Shown one piece after another: positions 8,937 to 16,046 of a stretch of DNA of 23,482 nt. The position numbers and the translations under genes are program-made. The notes below the pieces were generated by a model that did no database searches, was not told the origin of the DNA, and worked only from the letters and a program-made list of their open reading frames with translations. Source of the DNA: a virus; the IMG/VR virus record IMGVR_UViG_3300010291_000005, positions 1 to 23,482 of that record; one strand, written 5' to 3'. The stretch's first letter is position 1; every line of letters starts with the position of its first letter.

Positions 8937-9400
8937 GCAGATCTTTTGAGTAATATCATCTGCCCAATATTATTAGTAATATCTAAATTGTAAACCTTCC
9001 TGATTCGATATTTATTTCCGTCGTAAGTCAGTGGATCTTCCCATTCAACAAAAGTTGTCATATCCAAAAACCCGCCCGCCGTTGTGTTAAGTGTTCCAAC
9101 CATAATTAGATCTGTGTTTGATGTTTCCCCGATTTCGTTTTTAATGACGTCCGGTAGGGTTGAATGCACCGCTGCCGGTGAATAAAAAAAAGCTTTTACT
9201 TCGATCTTTTCCGTTATCCTATTTATCTTCCCCGTTCCTAAACAAGTCGCAGCTGTAGGATTTAATCTATGCCACTCCGCCGAATACGCATTTTGCCCGC
9301 GATATGAGAAACACGGACACGCTGTTCCGGTTACGCTTGAAATACTTGCCGCCGTACCGTATCTTTTAATTTTCCCAAGAAATACATCCTGCCTGCTCAT
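8933..9400 (-). CDS. Putative head-tail adaptor / neck protein
   Basis: This 155-residue protein starts at an ATG overlapping the preceding stop (ATGA at 9400). It has an N-terminal Cys cluster (TGTACPCFSYRG) followed by a beta-rich body ending in KYRIRKVYNLDITNNIGQMILL. That terminal pattern, a strand with YRIxxV then a hydrophobic strand, resembles head-tail adaptor (stopper) proteins. Its place between the connector and the gp10-like gene agrees. I assign no named family. Confidence 0.65.
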   Translation of the reverse strand: MSRQDVFLGKIKRYGTAASISSVTGTACPCFSYRGQNAYSAEWHRLNPTAATCLGTGKINRITEKIEVKAFFYSPAAVHSTLPDVIKNEIGETSNTDLIMVGTLNTTAGGFLDMTTFVEWEDPLTYDGNKYRIRKVYNLDITNNIGQMILLKRSA

Positions 9401-9819
9401 ATCAATATATCCGTGTCCATTACATAATTATCTATATAATCCGATCCGCCTACAACGTGACTTGTGAGTTCGTGTTTGACAAAATCAAGCAGTTCAAAGA
9501 TTGCATTTATTTCATCTTCATAATCATCTTTCAATGCCTTTATATCGCCGGATTTTATCCTTATAGGACCAACCTGGAAATCATCAGTCTTTCTCGTAAC
9601 TACTTTCATCGCAACGAAAATCACCTTTGCGGCTTTTAGCATTGCAATCTGTTCGTCTGAAAGATCGGCCTCCGCCGTGCTGTTGATTTCTAAAATCTTT
9701 GTCATCCAAGCATCGGCGAAAGGAATAAACGTAACCGTATCCAAATCGTCATCTGTTAATTCAACCGAATCAAGCGCAAGCCGCGCCCGGACATCGTCAG
9801 CCTCGATTTCTAAGGACAT
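9397..9819 (-). CDS. Head-tail connector protein (gp6-like)
   Basis: This 140-residue acidic, helical protein begins MSLEIEADDVRARLAL. The start is either the ATG at 9819 or the GTG just before it at 9822; the AGGGG ribosome site is better spaced for the ATG. Early helices (DDLDTVTFIPFADAWMTKIL, then DEQIAMLKAAKVIFVAMKVV) match the DNA-packaging/connector group that docks under the portal and is normally the first neck gene after the capsid genes. Two unusual genes separate it from the capsid region here. The family call is inferred from helix pattern and order. Confidence 0.65.
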   Translation of the reverse strand: MSLEIEADDVRARLALDSVELTDDDLDTVTFIPFADAWMTKILEINSTAEADLSDEQIAMLKAAKVIFVAMKVVTRKTDDFQVGPIRIKSGDIKALKDDYEDEINAIFELLDFVKHELTSHVVGGSDYIDNYVMDTDILI

Positions 9820-10256
9820 CACAACCCCTGCAAGTAAGCCGTACCCCTGAACGTAGCGGTTTCAACGGAATCCGCACCCGTGACAATCGCACGCATCCTG
9901 AAATATCTGGCGGTCATATCGTATGGCATCGCCACAATTTTTGACCCGTCAGCTGTAAAAGAAAAATTGCTGATCGGCGAATCCGATCCCGTACTATCAT
10001 GTAAATAAATAGCAATCCATTCCGTCCCGTCATGAACCCAGAAAGTAACTACCGCCGAGACCGTTCCCGTAGTATCCGCTTCATCGTAAACGACCGAAAA
10101 AGAAGCCTTGTGAAAATTGCCGATATAAAGCGAATCGGAATAAACCGTGTCCGGGGTGGTCGTTGACGTTGTTACCCAGAAATCATTCTTCACAAATCTT
10201 CGTTGTGAAAACAAGGTCGCCGGGAAAACGAGAAACAGGATAATCCATTTTTTCAT
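9819..10256 (-). CDS. Signal-peptide-bearing protein 2 in capsid operon
   Basis: This 145-residue protein starts with a clear Sec signal: MKKW, a hydrophobic core IILFLVFPATLFS, and a probable cleavage before Gln18 (LFS/QRR). The rest is Ser/Thr/Asp-rich and beta-stranded with no membrane segment. An AAGGA site lies before the ATG. No Met occurs between the start and about residue 108, so a shorter cytoplasmic version is unlikely. It lies between capsid and connector genes and overlaps the connector start. It could be an exported or surface-displayed accessory protein or an unusual virion decoration. Function unknown. Confidence 0.75.
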   Translation of the reverse strand: MKKWIILFLVFPATLFSQRRFVKNDFWVTTSTTTPDTVYSDSLYIGNFHKASFSVVYDEADTTGTVSAVVTFWVHDGTEWIAIYLHDSTGSDSPISNFSFTADGSKIVAMPYDMTARYFRMRAIVTGADSVETATFRGTAYLQGL

Positions 10257-10298
10257 GGCAAGTCCTTTAAAATGGGGCGGGATCGCCCGCCCCTTTAG

Positions 10299-11129
10299 TT
10301 ACTGTGCGAGCCTGCTAATTATTTGGAATTGCGTTCCATCGTAAACAACCTTAATAATCTGGCCTGCAATCACGTCGCCGGTTGCCAGTGCCGTCGAAAC
10401 AGCCGCAGAAGCCGCTTTTGTTACGTTCTTTGCTCCAAGCGCATTGATTTGTAGCGTTGCACCATCGGTATTTTCGACTGCTATCTTCAGGGTTAACTCA
10501 AGCCCGGTTATATAGGCTGTAATTTCCTGGGCCTCGAAACCCCAGTTATCGTTAGATGTAGATGTATCGGCATAAAAATTGTGACTTGCGATAAATGCCT
10601 TGCGGATCGCCGCGCTATCAAGATCGGCCGCAAGAGTAATGTCTGCGGTTGCCGCCGTGATCTTCCCTGCAACGGTTGCATCACTCCCCGACAAATAAAG
10701 CGGGGTTGTTTGCGATCCAGCCGTTATGACTTTAAAATTGATCCGCCCGTCTTCGGTCGCGTCCGTTTCGTCCAGCACCACGGCTTCAATAGTTACATAA
10801 TTGATAGCCTCCGCCGAATCATTATAAGCCGTGAAATGAATTTTGAAATTATCATTCACCGCCACATCCGGCGTATCTTTTGCAGACACAATGAACAGCT
10901 CTCCGAGAATAGTACTGTCCGCGTTAAAGGTAAGCGAAAATTTACCCTCTCTTTCGTTTTCCAGAGCCGCGTCATTGTCGAACGTGATTGTTCCGATATA
11001 GGTGAAATCCTTCTCACCGTTCTCGATCCAATCCAGCCAGAGATACGCGTTCCCAAAACTTCGCGGTTTGGAAGCCTGACCAAAGATAAGCGCGGGGATC
11101 AATGCCAGAAATACTAAGAGTTTCTTCAT
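10299..11129 (-). CDS. Signal-peptide-bearing protein 1 in capsid operon, fibre-like C-terminus
   Basis: This 276-residue protein opens with MKKLLVFLALIPALIFGQAS, a textbook Sec signal with likely cleavage before Gln18. The body is beta-rich with long Ala/Thr/Asp stretches. The C-terminus (NTDGATLQINALGAKNV, later KVVYDGTQFQIIS) matches a motif common at the ends of phage fibre or head-decoration proteins. GGAGG stands 7 nt before the ATG, which overlaps the upstream stop (ATGA). The protein has no other Met, so the signal cannot be bypassed by an internal AUG. The combination of an export signal with a virion-like C-terminus is odd. Exported decoy, surface protein or virion fibre are all possible. 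Confidence 0.8.
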   Translation of the reverse strand: MKKLLVFLALIPALIFGQASKPRSFGNAYLWLDWIENGEKDFTYIGTITFDNDAALENEREGKFSLTFNADSTILGELFIVSAKDTPDVAVNDNFKIHFTAYNDSAEAINYVTIEAVVLDETDATEDGRINFKVITAGSQTTPLYLSGSDATVAGKITAATADITLAADLDSAAIRKAFIASHNFYADTSTSNDNWGFEAQEITAYITGLELTLKIAVENTDGATLQINALGAKNVTKAASAAVSTALATGDVIAGQIIKVVYDGTQFQIISRLAQ

Positions 11130-11398
11130 TGTTTAACCTCCGCTTTTTCTTCTTCTTCCTGTTCTTTCAAATCGACCTCGACAGGAGCGAATGATAAGAT
11201 TTTTTCCTGTACGATTTTATGCTGCCAAAAATGCGTATCCGGGACTTCAAAGACGGTCTTCCTTAAAACATCTTTTTCCGTCGCATAAAATACAAATACG
11301 TTTGCATCCTCATACAGGGTTACGGGTCGATTCGCAGTTACGGGTATAGACGGCCCCGAAAACGGAGCCGCCCTTTTCCGTGTTTTTTCCTTTGCCAT
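11126..11398 (-). CDS. Hypothetical small protein after major capsid gene
   Basis: This 90-residue protein (MAKEKTRKRAAPFSG...) has a basic N-terminus, a short beta core (PVTLYEDANVFVFYAT) and a very acidic C-terminal run of Glu. Its ATG shares a base with the capsid gene's stop (TAATG). The charge layout resembles small head-completion or capsid-associated proteins, but I cannot name a family. It precedes the first signal-peptide gene with an ATGA overlap. Confidence 0.7.
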   Translation of the reverse strand: MAKEKTRKRAAPFSGPSIPVTANRPVTLYEDANVFVFYATEKDVLRKTVFEVPDTHFWQHKIVQEKILSFAPVEVDLKEQEEEEKAEVKQ

Positions 11399-12489
11399 TA
11401 CGCGTTTGTCCAGAGACAGACAGCTTCTTTATCAAACACCGAATAACCGACCGCTTGAGAAATCACGGTCTGGTTGATCTGGCGGGAAATGATTTTGTCC
11501 GTCTCAACCATGATGTCACCCGTGTTAACTTCTTCAAGCGCATACCGGCTGTCGATACCCAGGATGCTCGTGGCGGACAGCGCCGTTGCGTCATCCCATT
11601 CGAACCATTTCGGGGGAACCAGCGGCATAAACGCAAATTGATTCTGCGGATTAGAAAACTGAGAGACGGTCACGAGATATTTGACCATATCCGCTTTCCG
11701 CATAATCAGCGTGTCGATCTTGTACGGCATATCCAGCTTGGTAAACATCTCGAACAATTTGTCAGTGTTCGTGATAACGCCATTCCCGGTCTTACCCGGC
11801 GTGTTGCTGTTTCCGTCGCCATTGACAAGAACGTACAGGGCTTCATTGGTCTTATCAATCTCGATCTGCATTCCGATTTTCTGGAGCGCAGCCGCGAAGA
11901 CGGGGAGCCGCTGTTGTGCAATCGTCTCGTAAGGTACTTCAAGCAGCCGTCCGAATTTCGGGATATTGATCGACTGTTTGGACATACTCATCCGGGTCTT
12001 CGGAAATTCTCCGCCCGGAGACGTTTTCCTGAGCTGTCTTTCGGTTTCAGTGGATTCAAGATACAGCTTGTGATAATTGCTGGACGTAATTGTATTAACC
12101 ATCATCACGAGATTCTGCGTCAGTCCCGCTTTAAGCTGTCCCATGCAGACCTGGGATTTCCAATACTCCGGGAAGATTACAGACGTGTCTGAAAAATCGA
12201 AGAATTTACTCACGGTGTCGTGACGCGGATTGATCCCGGCCGCCTTCATATACTCTTCAACAGCGGTCATCGGAGAATTGGGATCGCTCATTCTTTTTTT
12301 GACAATTTCGAGCAACGTCATCCCGGCATAAGGACTGGCCTGTCCGACCTGTTCGGTTTTAATGTCCTCGAAATAGGACGTAACAGACTTGCCTTTACTT
12401 TCGGCGATGCCGTGAACGTCTGCCGTGATTTCGCCTTGCGGATGCCATTTCAGATTGGCGGCCGCTCCAGATTTTACTTTAACCAGCAT
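11398..12489 (-). CDS. Major capsid protein
   Basis: This 363-residue protein follows the protease/scaffold and putative decoration genes and has one of the strongest ribosome sites in the window (AAAGGAGG, 5 nt spacing), as expected for the most abundant virion protein. The first ~90 residues are helical and charged. The middle has a spine-helix-like stretch (LPVFAAALQKIGMQIEIDKT), followed by TLIMRKADMVKYLVTV and a C-terminal strand region (GDIMVETDKIISRQINQTVI). This suits an HK97-type fold, though I see no family-specific signature. Position between scaffold and neck genes makes the call firm. The N-terminal arm may be trimmed by the protease; that is inference. Confidence 0.85.
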   Translation of the reverse strand: MLVKVKSGAAANLKWHPQGEITADVHGIAESKGKSVTSYFEDIKTEQVGQASPYAGMTLLEIVKKRMSDPNSPMTAVEEYMKAAGINPRHDTVSKFFDFSDTSVIFPEYWKSQVCMGQLKAGLTQNLVMMVNTITSSNYHKLYLESTETERQLRKTSPGGEFPKTRMSMSKQSINIPKFGRLLEVPYETIAQQRLPVFAAALQKIGMQIEIDKTNEALYVLVNGDGNSNTPGKTGNGVITNTDKLFEMFTKLDMPYKIDTLIMRKADMVKYLVTVSQFSNPQNQFAFMPLVPPKWFEWDDATALSATSILGIDSRYALEEVNTGDIMVETDKIISRQINQTVISQAVGYSVFDKEAVCLWTNA

Positions 12490-12500
12490 TGTGGCCTCCT

Positions 12501-12947
12501 TTAGATTAAGACATCCACGGTTGTGTCCGCAGTATTAACCGCAAGCACCCGACCAATACAAACCTTTGTCGTAGTAGATGCTTTTACGGCGGTTGCCGAA
12601 GTTTGAACAATCGAATTGCCGAGCGACGCGGTTCCGCTGAAAGTCTTTACCATGTGCGCCGGACGCGTCAAACCGTCAGCATCGGGATAGGCAATTGCCT
12701 CGATAGTAATACTATAAGTATCCGCCGTTTTCCTGTAATCGTAAATCACGGCCTGAATCGCGGCATTATCAGACGCGGTTGTCAGTTCATAGTTCGCGCC
12801 TGTGCTATACTGCACATTCATTCCCGTGACTTCCGTTCCTGCGGCAATCGCCGCATCAATCGCGGCTTTTAAAATAGAATCGGGTACGCACCCACCGATC
12901 ATTACGCCGGTTCCGATGTCGCCCGCACCTGCAGATCTTAAAGCCAT
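12501..12947 (-). CDS. Putative capsid decoration protein
   Basis: This 148-residue Ala/Thr-rich beta protein is encoded between the scaffold and the major capsid gene, the usual place of head decoration (cement) proteins such as lambda gpD. Its ribosome site is strong (AGGAGG, 5 nt spacing), suggesting high output. The sequence ends in KVCIGRVLAVNTADTTVDVLI, a strand pattern like that of small phage surface proteins. No family-specific motif is visible, so the function is inferred from order, size and predicted expression. Confidence 0.65.
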   Translation of the reverse strand: MALRSAGAGDIGTGVMIGGCVPDSILKAAIDAAIAAGTEVTGMNVQYSTGANYELTTASDNAAIQAVIYDYRKTADTYSITIEAIAYPDADGLTRPAHMVKTFSGTASLGNSIVQTSATAVKASTTTKVCIGRVLAVNTADTTVDVLI

Positions 12948-12956
12948 TTCGACCTC

Positions 12957-13463
12957 CTAGTTGAAAATATTAAAATCAGATTCTTGAACAGCCGTGCCGA
13001 ACGGAATCTTTTCCGTTTTCTCTTTAAGCTGTCCGGGCTGGACGTTTCGCGCATCGTAAATCTGTTCGTATTCTTTCGCCTTTTCCTCTAACGCCGGATA
13101 GGGCATTTCGCCGAGCTCTTTACGTTTTGCGTCAGCGTCCTCATTCTTAATCAGCCCCAGAAGCGCGCCGAATTTAATGGCCTTTTCGATCATCTCATCG
13201 TGTCTTGCTTCCGCCTGGGCTTTAATTATTTCGGCCTGACCGGCATCAAAACTATCACCAAAAACTGCCTTGATCGCATCGAGGGCTTCTTTATCTTTGG
13301 ACAGCTCCTCAACCTGTGCTTTCGCACTATTAAGTTCGGTTTCAAGTTCTGCTTTTTGTCCGATCAGCGCCTCTACTTTCGGCTCGACTTCTTTCTCAAT
13401 AATCGTTAGGTCATTCCCTTCGATTTCAAGATTAATGTCGAGAGACTTGGAAGTGTATTTCAT
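12957..13463 (-). CDS. Nested in-frame scaffold protein (Mu Z-like)
   Basis: Within the protease gene, ATG 13463 (codon 298, MKYTSKSLDINLEI) follows a purine-rich GAGAGGTAAAGG that can serve as a ribosome site. Initiation there would give a 168-residue protein made of the coiled-coil scaffold region without the protease. Mu (I/Z) and lambda (C/Nu3) are known to make scaffold this way. Two start signals in one frame plus the domain boundary just upstream support it; protein data would be needed to confirm it. Confidence 0.6.
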   Translation of the reverse strand: MKYTSKSLDINLEIEGNDLTIIEKEVEPKVEALIGQKAELETELNSAKAQVEELSKDKEALDAIKAVFGDSFDAGQAEIIKAQAEARHDEMIEKAIKFGALLGLIKNEDADAKRKELGEMPYPALEEKAKEYEQIYDARNVQPGQLKEKTEKIPFGTAVQESDFNIFN

Positions 13464-14354
13464 AGCCTTTACCTCTCGGTTTGTAAGTTCCTGTTTCCCG
13501 GATCTCTCCGGCTTTCCCTCCGGCACAAGGGAAAAACTTTTTCTTGCTTGAGCGCCATACTGAGCGCCAAGCCAAACAATGGAGCCTTCGAACGCTTCAC
13601 CGGCTCCACGATATACGTAATATTTTAAATCACCGTCCGCGTCCGTAACCGCTTCTCGGCGTTCTGCGCGAAACCGGATAGACATATCTTTAGCAATGCC
13701 CGCGTCAATATCTCTTGCAAGCGGGTTGTCCTTCAACATGTAAAAGGCAGTGTCAAGTACGTAAAACCCGCCATCATCCGTCTCGACTTCCGATAAAAGC
13801 CCATCGAAATCTTTGTAAGGATAAGACCCGACAAGCTGGGCCATTTCCTCGCGGGAAACCTTCCTAATTTTAGCGCTGAAGAACCTACCCTGTCCGGGGT
13901 TATTATACCCGCCCGATCCCTCATGGCCTAAAAGCATCGGCTTGTCAATAAGGGTATTCGCAAAGCCCTTCATCGTCACGGACGAAAATCTTTCAGTGTC
14001 ACGGTCGATGAAGTTATTCGCAAGTACCGGGTGATAGACTTTAATATCATCAACGGTAAATTCATCAGGATTGATCATTAAAGACTTGATCTTTTCCCAT
14101 TCGGCCTTAGTCGGATTCCCGGCACTAGCCTTGATTCCGTATAGTGTTTTAACGATAGATTTCGTTTGATCGAATTTCATGACACCGCCCTCGATATTTT
14201 TCTCAAACCACGCCCGGCACTCATCTTCATTCTTAAATTTTACCAATTTGAAATATGCAACGCCATCGTAAATCATTACATCGTCGGACGTAAAAATAAT
14301 GGCATCGTGAACGGTAAACTGGAAGTTCCTTTTGCTCTTGCGAATGAAATCCAT
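12957..14354 (-). CDS. Capsid maturation protease with C-terminal scaffold (Mu I-like)
   Basis: This 465-residue protein has three parts. Residues 1-60 form a small lead domain. Residues ~95-275 read as a prohead protease: FANTLIDKPMLLGHE contains His144, and DAGIAKDMSIRF contains Ser225, spaced and framed like the His/Ser pair of phage prohead serine proteases. Residues ~315-465 are a Glu/Lys-rich coiled coil typical of scaffold. The start has GGAGG 6 nt upstream. The protease digests scaffold and often capsid arms during maturation. The scaffold segment also appears to have its own internal start at residue 298. This mirrors phage Mu genes I and Z. Catalytic residues are assigned by pattern only. 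Confidence 0.85.
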   Translation of the reverse strand: MDFIRKSKRNFQFTVHDAIIFTSDDVMIYDGVAYFKLVKFKNEDECRAWFEKNIEGGVMKFDQTKSIVKTLYGIKASAGNPTKAEWEKIKSLMINPDEFTVDDIKVYHPVLANNFIDRDTERFSSVTMKGFANTLIDKPMLLGHEGSGGYNNPGQGRFFSAKIRKVSREEMAQLVGSYPYKDFDGLLSEVETDDGGFYVLDTAFYMLKDNPLARDIDAGIAKDMSIRFRAERREAVTDADGDLKYYVYRGAGEAFEGSIVWLGAQYGAQARKSFSLVPEGKPERSGKQELTNREVKAMKYTSKSLDINLEIEGNDLTIIEKEVEPKVEALIGQKAELETELNSAKAQVEELSKDKEALDAIKAVFGDSFDAGQAEIIKAQAEARHDEMIEKAIKFGALLGLIKNEDADAKRKELGEMPYPALEEKAKEYEQIYDARNVQPGQLKEKTEKIPFGTAVQESDFNIFN

Positions 14355-14370
14355 AGTCGCCTCCAGATAA

Positions 14371-14408
14371 TAAAAAAAGGCCGCCAGGTATTGCTACCTG
14401 CGGCCTTC
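14371..14408 (-). terminator. Intrinsic terminator before protease gene
   Basis: Read on the minus strand, AAGGCCGCAGGTA, a GCAA loop and TACCTggCGGCCTT form a 13-bp stem with one bulged base (14407-14377), followed by seven Ts (14378-14372). The T run is only on the minus-strand side, so it acts on this operon. It lies downstream of the promoter at 14501-14473 and 18 bases before the protease start codon, so capsid-gene transcription must pass it. Confidence 0.85.
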
Positions 14409-14466
14409 TCTAAGAGGCTCTATCCCCCTTTAAATTTCAGGGGATGCTTGCTAATCGCTTATATTC
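14371..14466 (-). ncRNA. Structured leader RNA or ~95-nt small RNA
   Basis: The span between the predicted start of transcription and the terminator has no start codon of any reading frame worth noting, but several hairpins: AUCCCC/GGGGAU around 14440-14418, a weaker GCCUCU/AGAaGGC that shares bases with the terminator's 5' arm, then the terminator itself. This could be a stand-alone small RNA or an attenuator leader. Identity to a named RNA family is not recognised. Confidence 0.5.
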
Positions 14467-14472
14467 TGCCTT

Positions 14473-14501
14473 AGTGTACTAAATCAATTTTTAAATGTCA
14501 A
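14473..14501 (-). promoter_or_regulatory. Sigma70-type promoter for capsid genes or leader RNA
   Basis: On the minus strand a perfect -35 TTGACA (14501-14496) is followed after exactly 17 bases by TACACT (14478-14473), a 4/6 match to the -10 box, in a strongly AT-rich stretch. Transcription would begin near 14466, leaving a ~110-nt leader before the protease gene. It lies just after the last cargo gene (Com-like), so it would separate capsid/tail expression from the upstream block. Confidence 0.7.
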
Positions 14502-14517
14502 GCACTTTTTTATAAAT

Positions 14518-14694
14518 TTAGTTTTCAGTACTTAATATATTCTTAATTTTCCCGATAATATCCCATCTTTGAATATCCTTAAAAAACTTAAACCGCGTTT
14601 TACTTGAACACCGGGGGCACTGTATTTCGATAATCACTCCCGATGCCTCCGCAAGGCGTTTATTACATCTATCGCAATGTAAACCGTCATTCAT
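14518..14694 (-). CDS. Com-like zinc-finger regulator
   Basis: This 58-residue protein contains CDRCNKRLAEASGVIIEIQCPRC, split as C7-x2-C10 and C26-x2-C29, with the CNK and IEIxCPRC signatures of the Mu Com family. In Mu, Com is an RNA-binding activator of translation of the mom DNA-modification gene. The start chosen is ATG 14694, with AAGGA 8 nt upstream; it overlaps the preceding gene by 8 bases. A longer frame from 14742 would run through the preceding gene. No mom-like gene follows here; instead the structured leader begins directly after. Its RNA target is unknown. Confidence 0.8.
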   Translation of the reverse strand: MNDGLHCDRCNKRLAEASGVIIEIQCPRCSSKTRFKFFKDIQRWDIIGKIKNILSTEN

Positions 14695-14947
14695 CCACTT
14701 CGTCCTTACCGAACCTGCGCCGTTTCTTAGGCTGGTCTTCATCTGTCTTTACTTCGACTAATTCCGCAAAAGTATTTTCAGGCTTGAACCTGTTCGTTTG
14801 AACTTCTCCCCGTGTAACCTTTTTACTGCACATAGGACACACGGGATAATCAGGAATATTCCCTGCCTTCGCGTCACGTACTGAATACTTTATGATCGCG
14901 CCGCACTGTTTGCATTTGCGTTCATTGCTTTTCAACTTCCGTTCCAT
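14687..14947 (-). CDS. Small zinc-ribbon protein
   Basis: This 86-residue protein has a treble of features: a Lys/Arg-rich N-terminus, a zinc ribbon (C12-x2-C15 and C37-x2-C40, with KCKQCG and VCPMCSKK), and a charged C-terminus (DQPKKRRRFGKDEVDE). GGAGG stands 5 nt before ATG 14947, making this start preferable to one 51 bases further upstream. It overlaps the preceding gene by 26 bases and the Com-like gene by 8. Nucleic-acid binding or protein contact is plausible; no family is recognised. Confidence 0.75.
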   Translation of the reverse strand: MERKLKSNERKCKQCGAIIKYSVRDAKAGNIPDYPVCPMCSKKVTRGEVQTNRFKPENTFAELVEVKTDEDQPKKRRRFGKDEVDE

Positions 14948-15164
14948 CTTTGCCTCCGGTTTCTTGTGATTTACGGTATTCGTTTGCATAGACAACACAT
15001 ATTAAACACGCTAATTTAATTGCATCTTCTTCACTTCTTGTTTTACGGATGCTTGAATATAGCGCAAATAATATTCCGCCGAACATTTTTCCGGCGTTTA
15101 TTGACTGGTCACTATCATTTGCCGCGAGAATTCGGTACATCTCAACCAGTGGGTCATTTTCCAT
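14922..15164 (-). CDS. Hypothetical protein in cargo island
   Basis: This 80-residue, mainly helical protein (MENDPLVEMYRILAAND...) has a mildly hydrophobic middle (KLACLICVVYANEY) that is too short and polar to be a confident membrane segment. GGGGAA lies ~5 nt before the ATG, and the start overlaps the preceding gene by 11 bases. I do not recognise a family. Its tight coupling to the glycosyltransferase-like gene upstream and the zinc-ribbon gene downstream shows only that it is co-expressed. Confidence 0.65.
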   Translation of the reverse strand: MENDPLVEMYRILAANDSDQSINAGKMFGGILFALYSSIRKTRSEEDAIKLACLICVVYANEYRKSQETGGKDGTEVEKQ

Positions 15165-15834
15165 AGTTTTCCCCTATTATATGTTCGATCTGTTCGTCGC
15201 TCATTTGATGTCCGTACCAGATAGGGTCATCAAAATTTATCGGCCTTTTCCGACCATATCCAAACGGCCACGGAACAAGCGAATCGGAAAATATTTGATG
15301 AAAAACCGTCTCGAATATCGGCATGCCCGAATTATCTTTTATGCCCGATTCGTTCATCCTTGTTATCGCCTCGACAAGATACGACTTTTTCACAAAGACG
15401 CACGACATCTCAGCCCATCCGGTCATGTACGAAAACTCGCCGTATCCGTACGATATTTTAGGCGAATTTGTCAGTGCCCAGTTTATAAGCCCTGGAATGC
15501 CGGTCACAAGACAATCCTGTTCAATGTATAGGAAATGATTCCCTTGCAAGAAAGCATATTGCATTCCCACAATAAACGAAGCCGCCCAATCGTGGCGGAA
15601 TGGCAAATCTTTAAAGTGGATTGCCGCATGAACAATATTGTCGAACCCTTTAGCGTCCGGCATGAAATCTGAAAAACTTTCATATAAAAAGAAATCTGCC
15701 CTCGTCTGTCGCTTGTGATAGGCAAGCCATTTCCGCATCCAGTCGTACTTATAAACCAGATGGCCCCTAACTATGCTTTGCGGCCTGTCCTTATTTACGC
15801 ACCAGCCGGTTGCGATGGTAAGATTAGAAGTCAC
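15154..15834 (-). CDS. Putative GT-A type glycosyltransferase
   Basis: This 226-residue protein starts at a GTG overlapping the upstream stop (GTGA), with GGGG about 9 nt before. Residues 100-110 (HFLYIEQDCLV) look like the metal-binding acidic motif at the end of a hydrophobic strand in GT-A enzymes (E105-x-D107). Before it, a helix with HDWAASFIVGMQYAFLQ matches the substrate-scanning region. The C-terminal part is aromatic-rich (PWPFGYGRKRPINFDD). No membrane segment is present. The role is inferred from this motif and the neighbouring GT9 and methyltransferase genes; the acceptor could be a cell-surface glycan or a phage component. Confidence 0.6.
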   Translation of the reverse strand: MTSNLTIATGWCVNKDRPQSIVRGHLVYKYDWMRKWLAYHKRQTRADFFLYESFSDFMPDAKGFDNIVHAAIHFKDLPFRHDWAASFIVGMQYAFLQGNHFLYIEQDCLVTGIPGLINWALTNSPKISYGYGEFSYMTGWAEMSCVFVKKSYLVEAITRMNESGIKDNSGMPIFETVFHQIFSDSLVPWPFGYGRKRPINFDDPIWYGHQMSDEQIEHIIGENYGK

Positions 15835-16046
15835 CGAACTTTTCCCCGGATTATCTTGTCTATGATCGCCGGATCACCGGTTGTTCTTACCCGGTTCTGC
15901 TGCTGGATCAAAATGTCAAGCCGCTGGCAAATCGCCGCAAGGTTGTGACATATTGCCCATGCCGGATCGCTTAACATGGCCCTTTTTTCTTCTTCCGGCA
16001 TGTCATCCGGCGGACGTATCACAACGGGCTGTAGCAATTCGTTCAT
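15831..16046 (-). CDS. Hypothetical small protein in cargo island
   Basis: This 71-residue protein begins MNELLQPVVIRPPDDMPEEE and has a helical second half (AICHNLAAICQRLDILIQQQ) likely to form a coiled coil. ATG 16046 overlaps the methyltransferase stop (ATGA) and has GGGAGG 6 nt upstream, clearly better than the longer start at 16064. It overlaps the next gene by GTGA. The family is not recognised; it may be a small structural or partner protein. Confidence 0.65.
   Translation of the reverse strand: MNELLQPVVIRPPDDMPEEEKRAMLSDPAWAICHNLAAICQRLDILIQQQNRVRTTGDPAIIDKIIRGKVR

Noticed and set aside
11380-12192. Long plus-strand frame opposite the major capsid gene (and similar ones at 10581-11117, 4628-5089 and 15049-15531)
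   Set aside because: They mirror minus-strand genes, lack good ribosome sites and have compositions of antisense shadows (Arg/His/Phe-rich). No plus-strand gene is convincing anywhere in the window.
14687-14742. Longer starts for the zinc-ribbon and Com-like genes (14998 and 14742)
   Set aside because: Ribosome sites at GGAGG (before 14947) and AAGGA (before 14694) and the usual size of Com favour the shorter forms.
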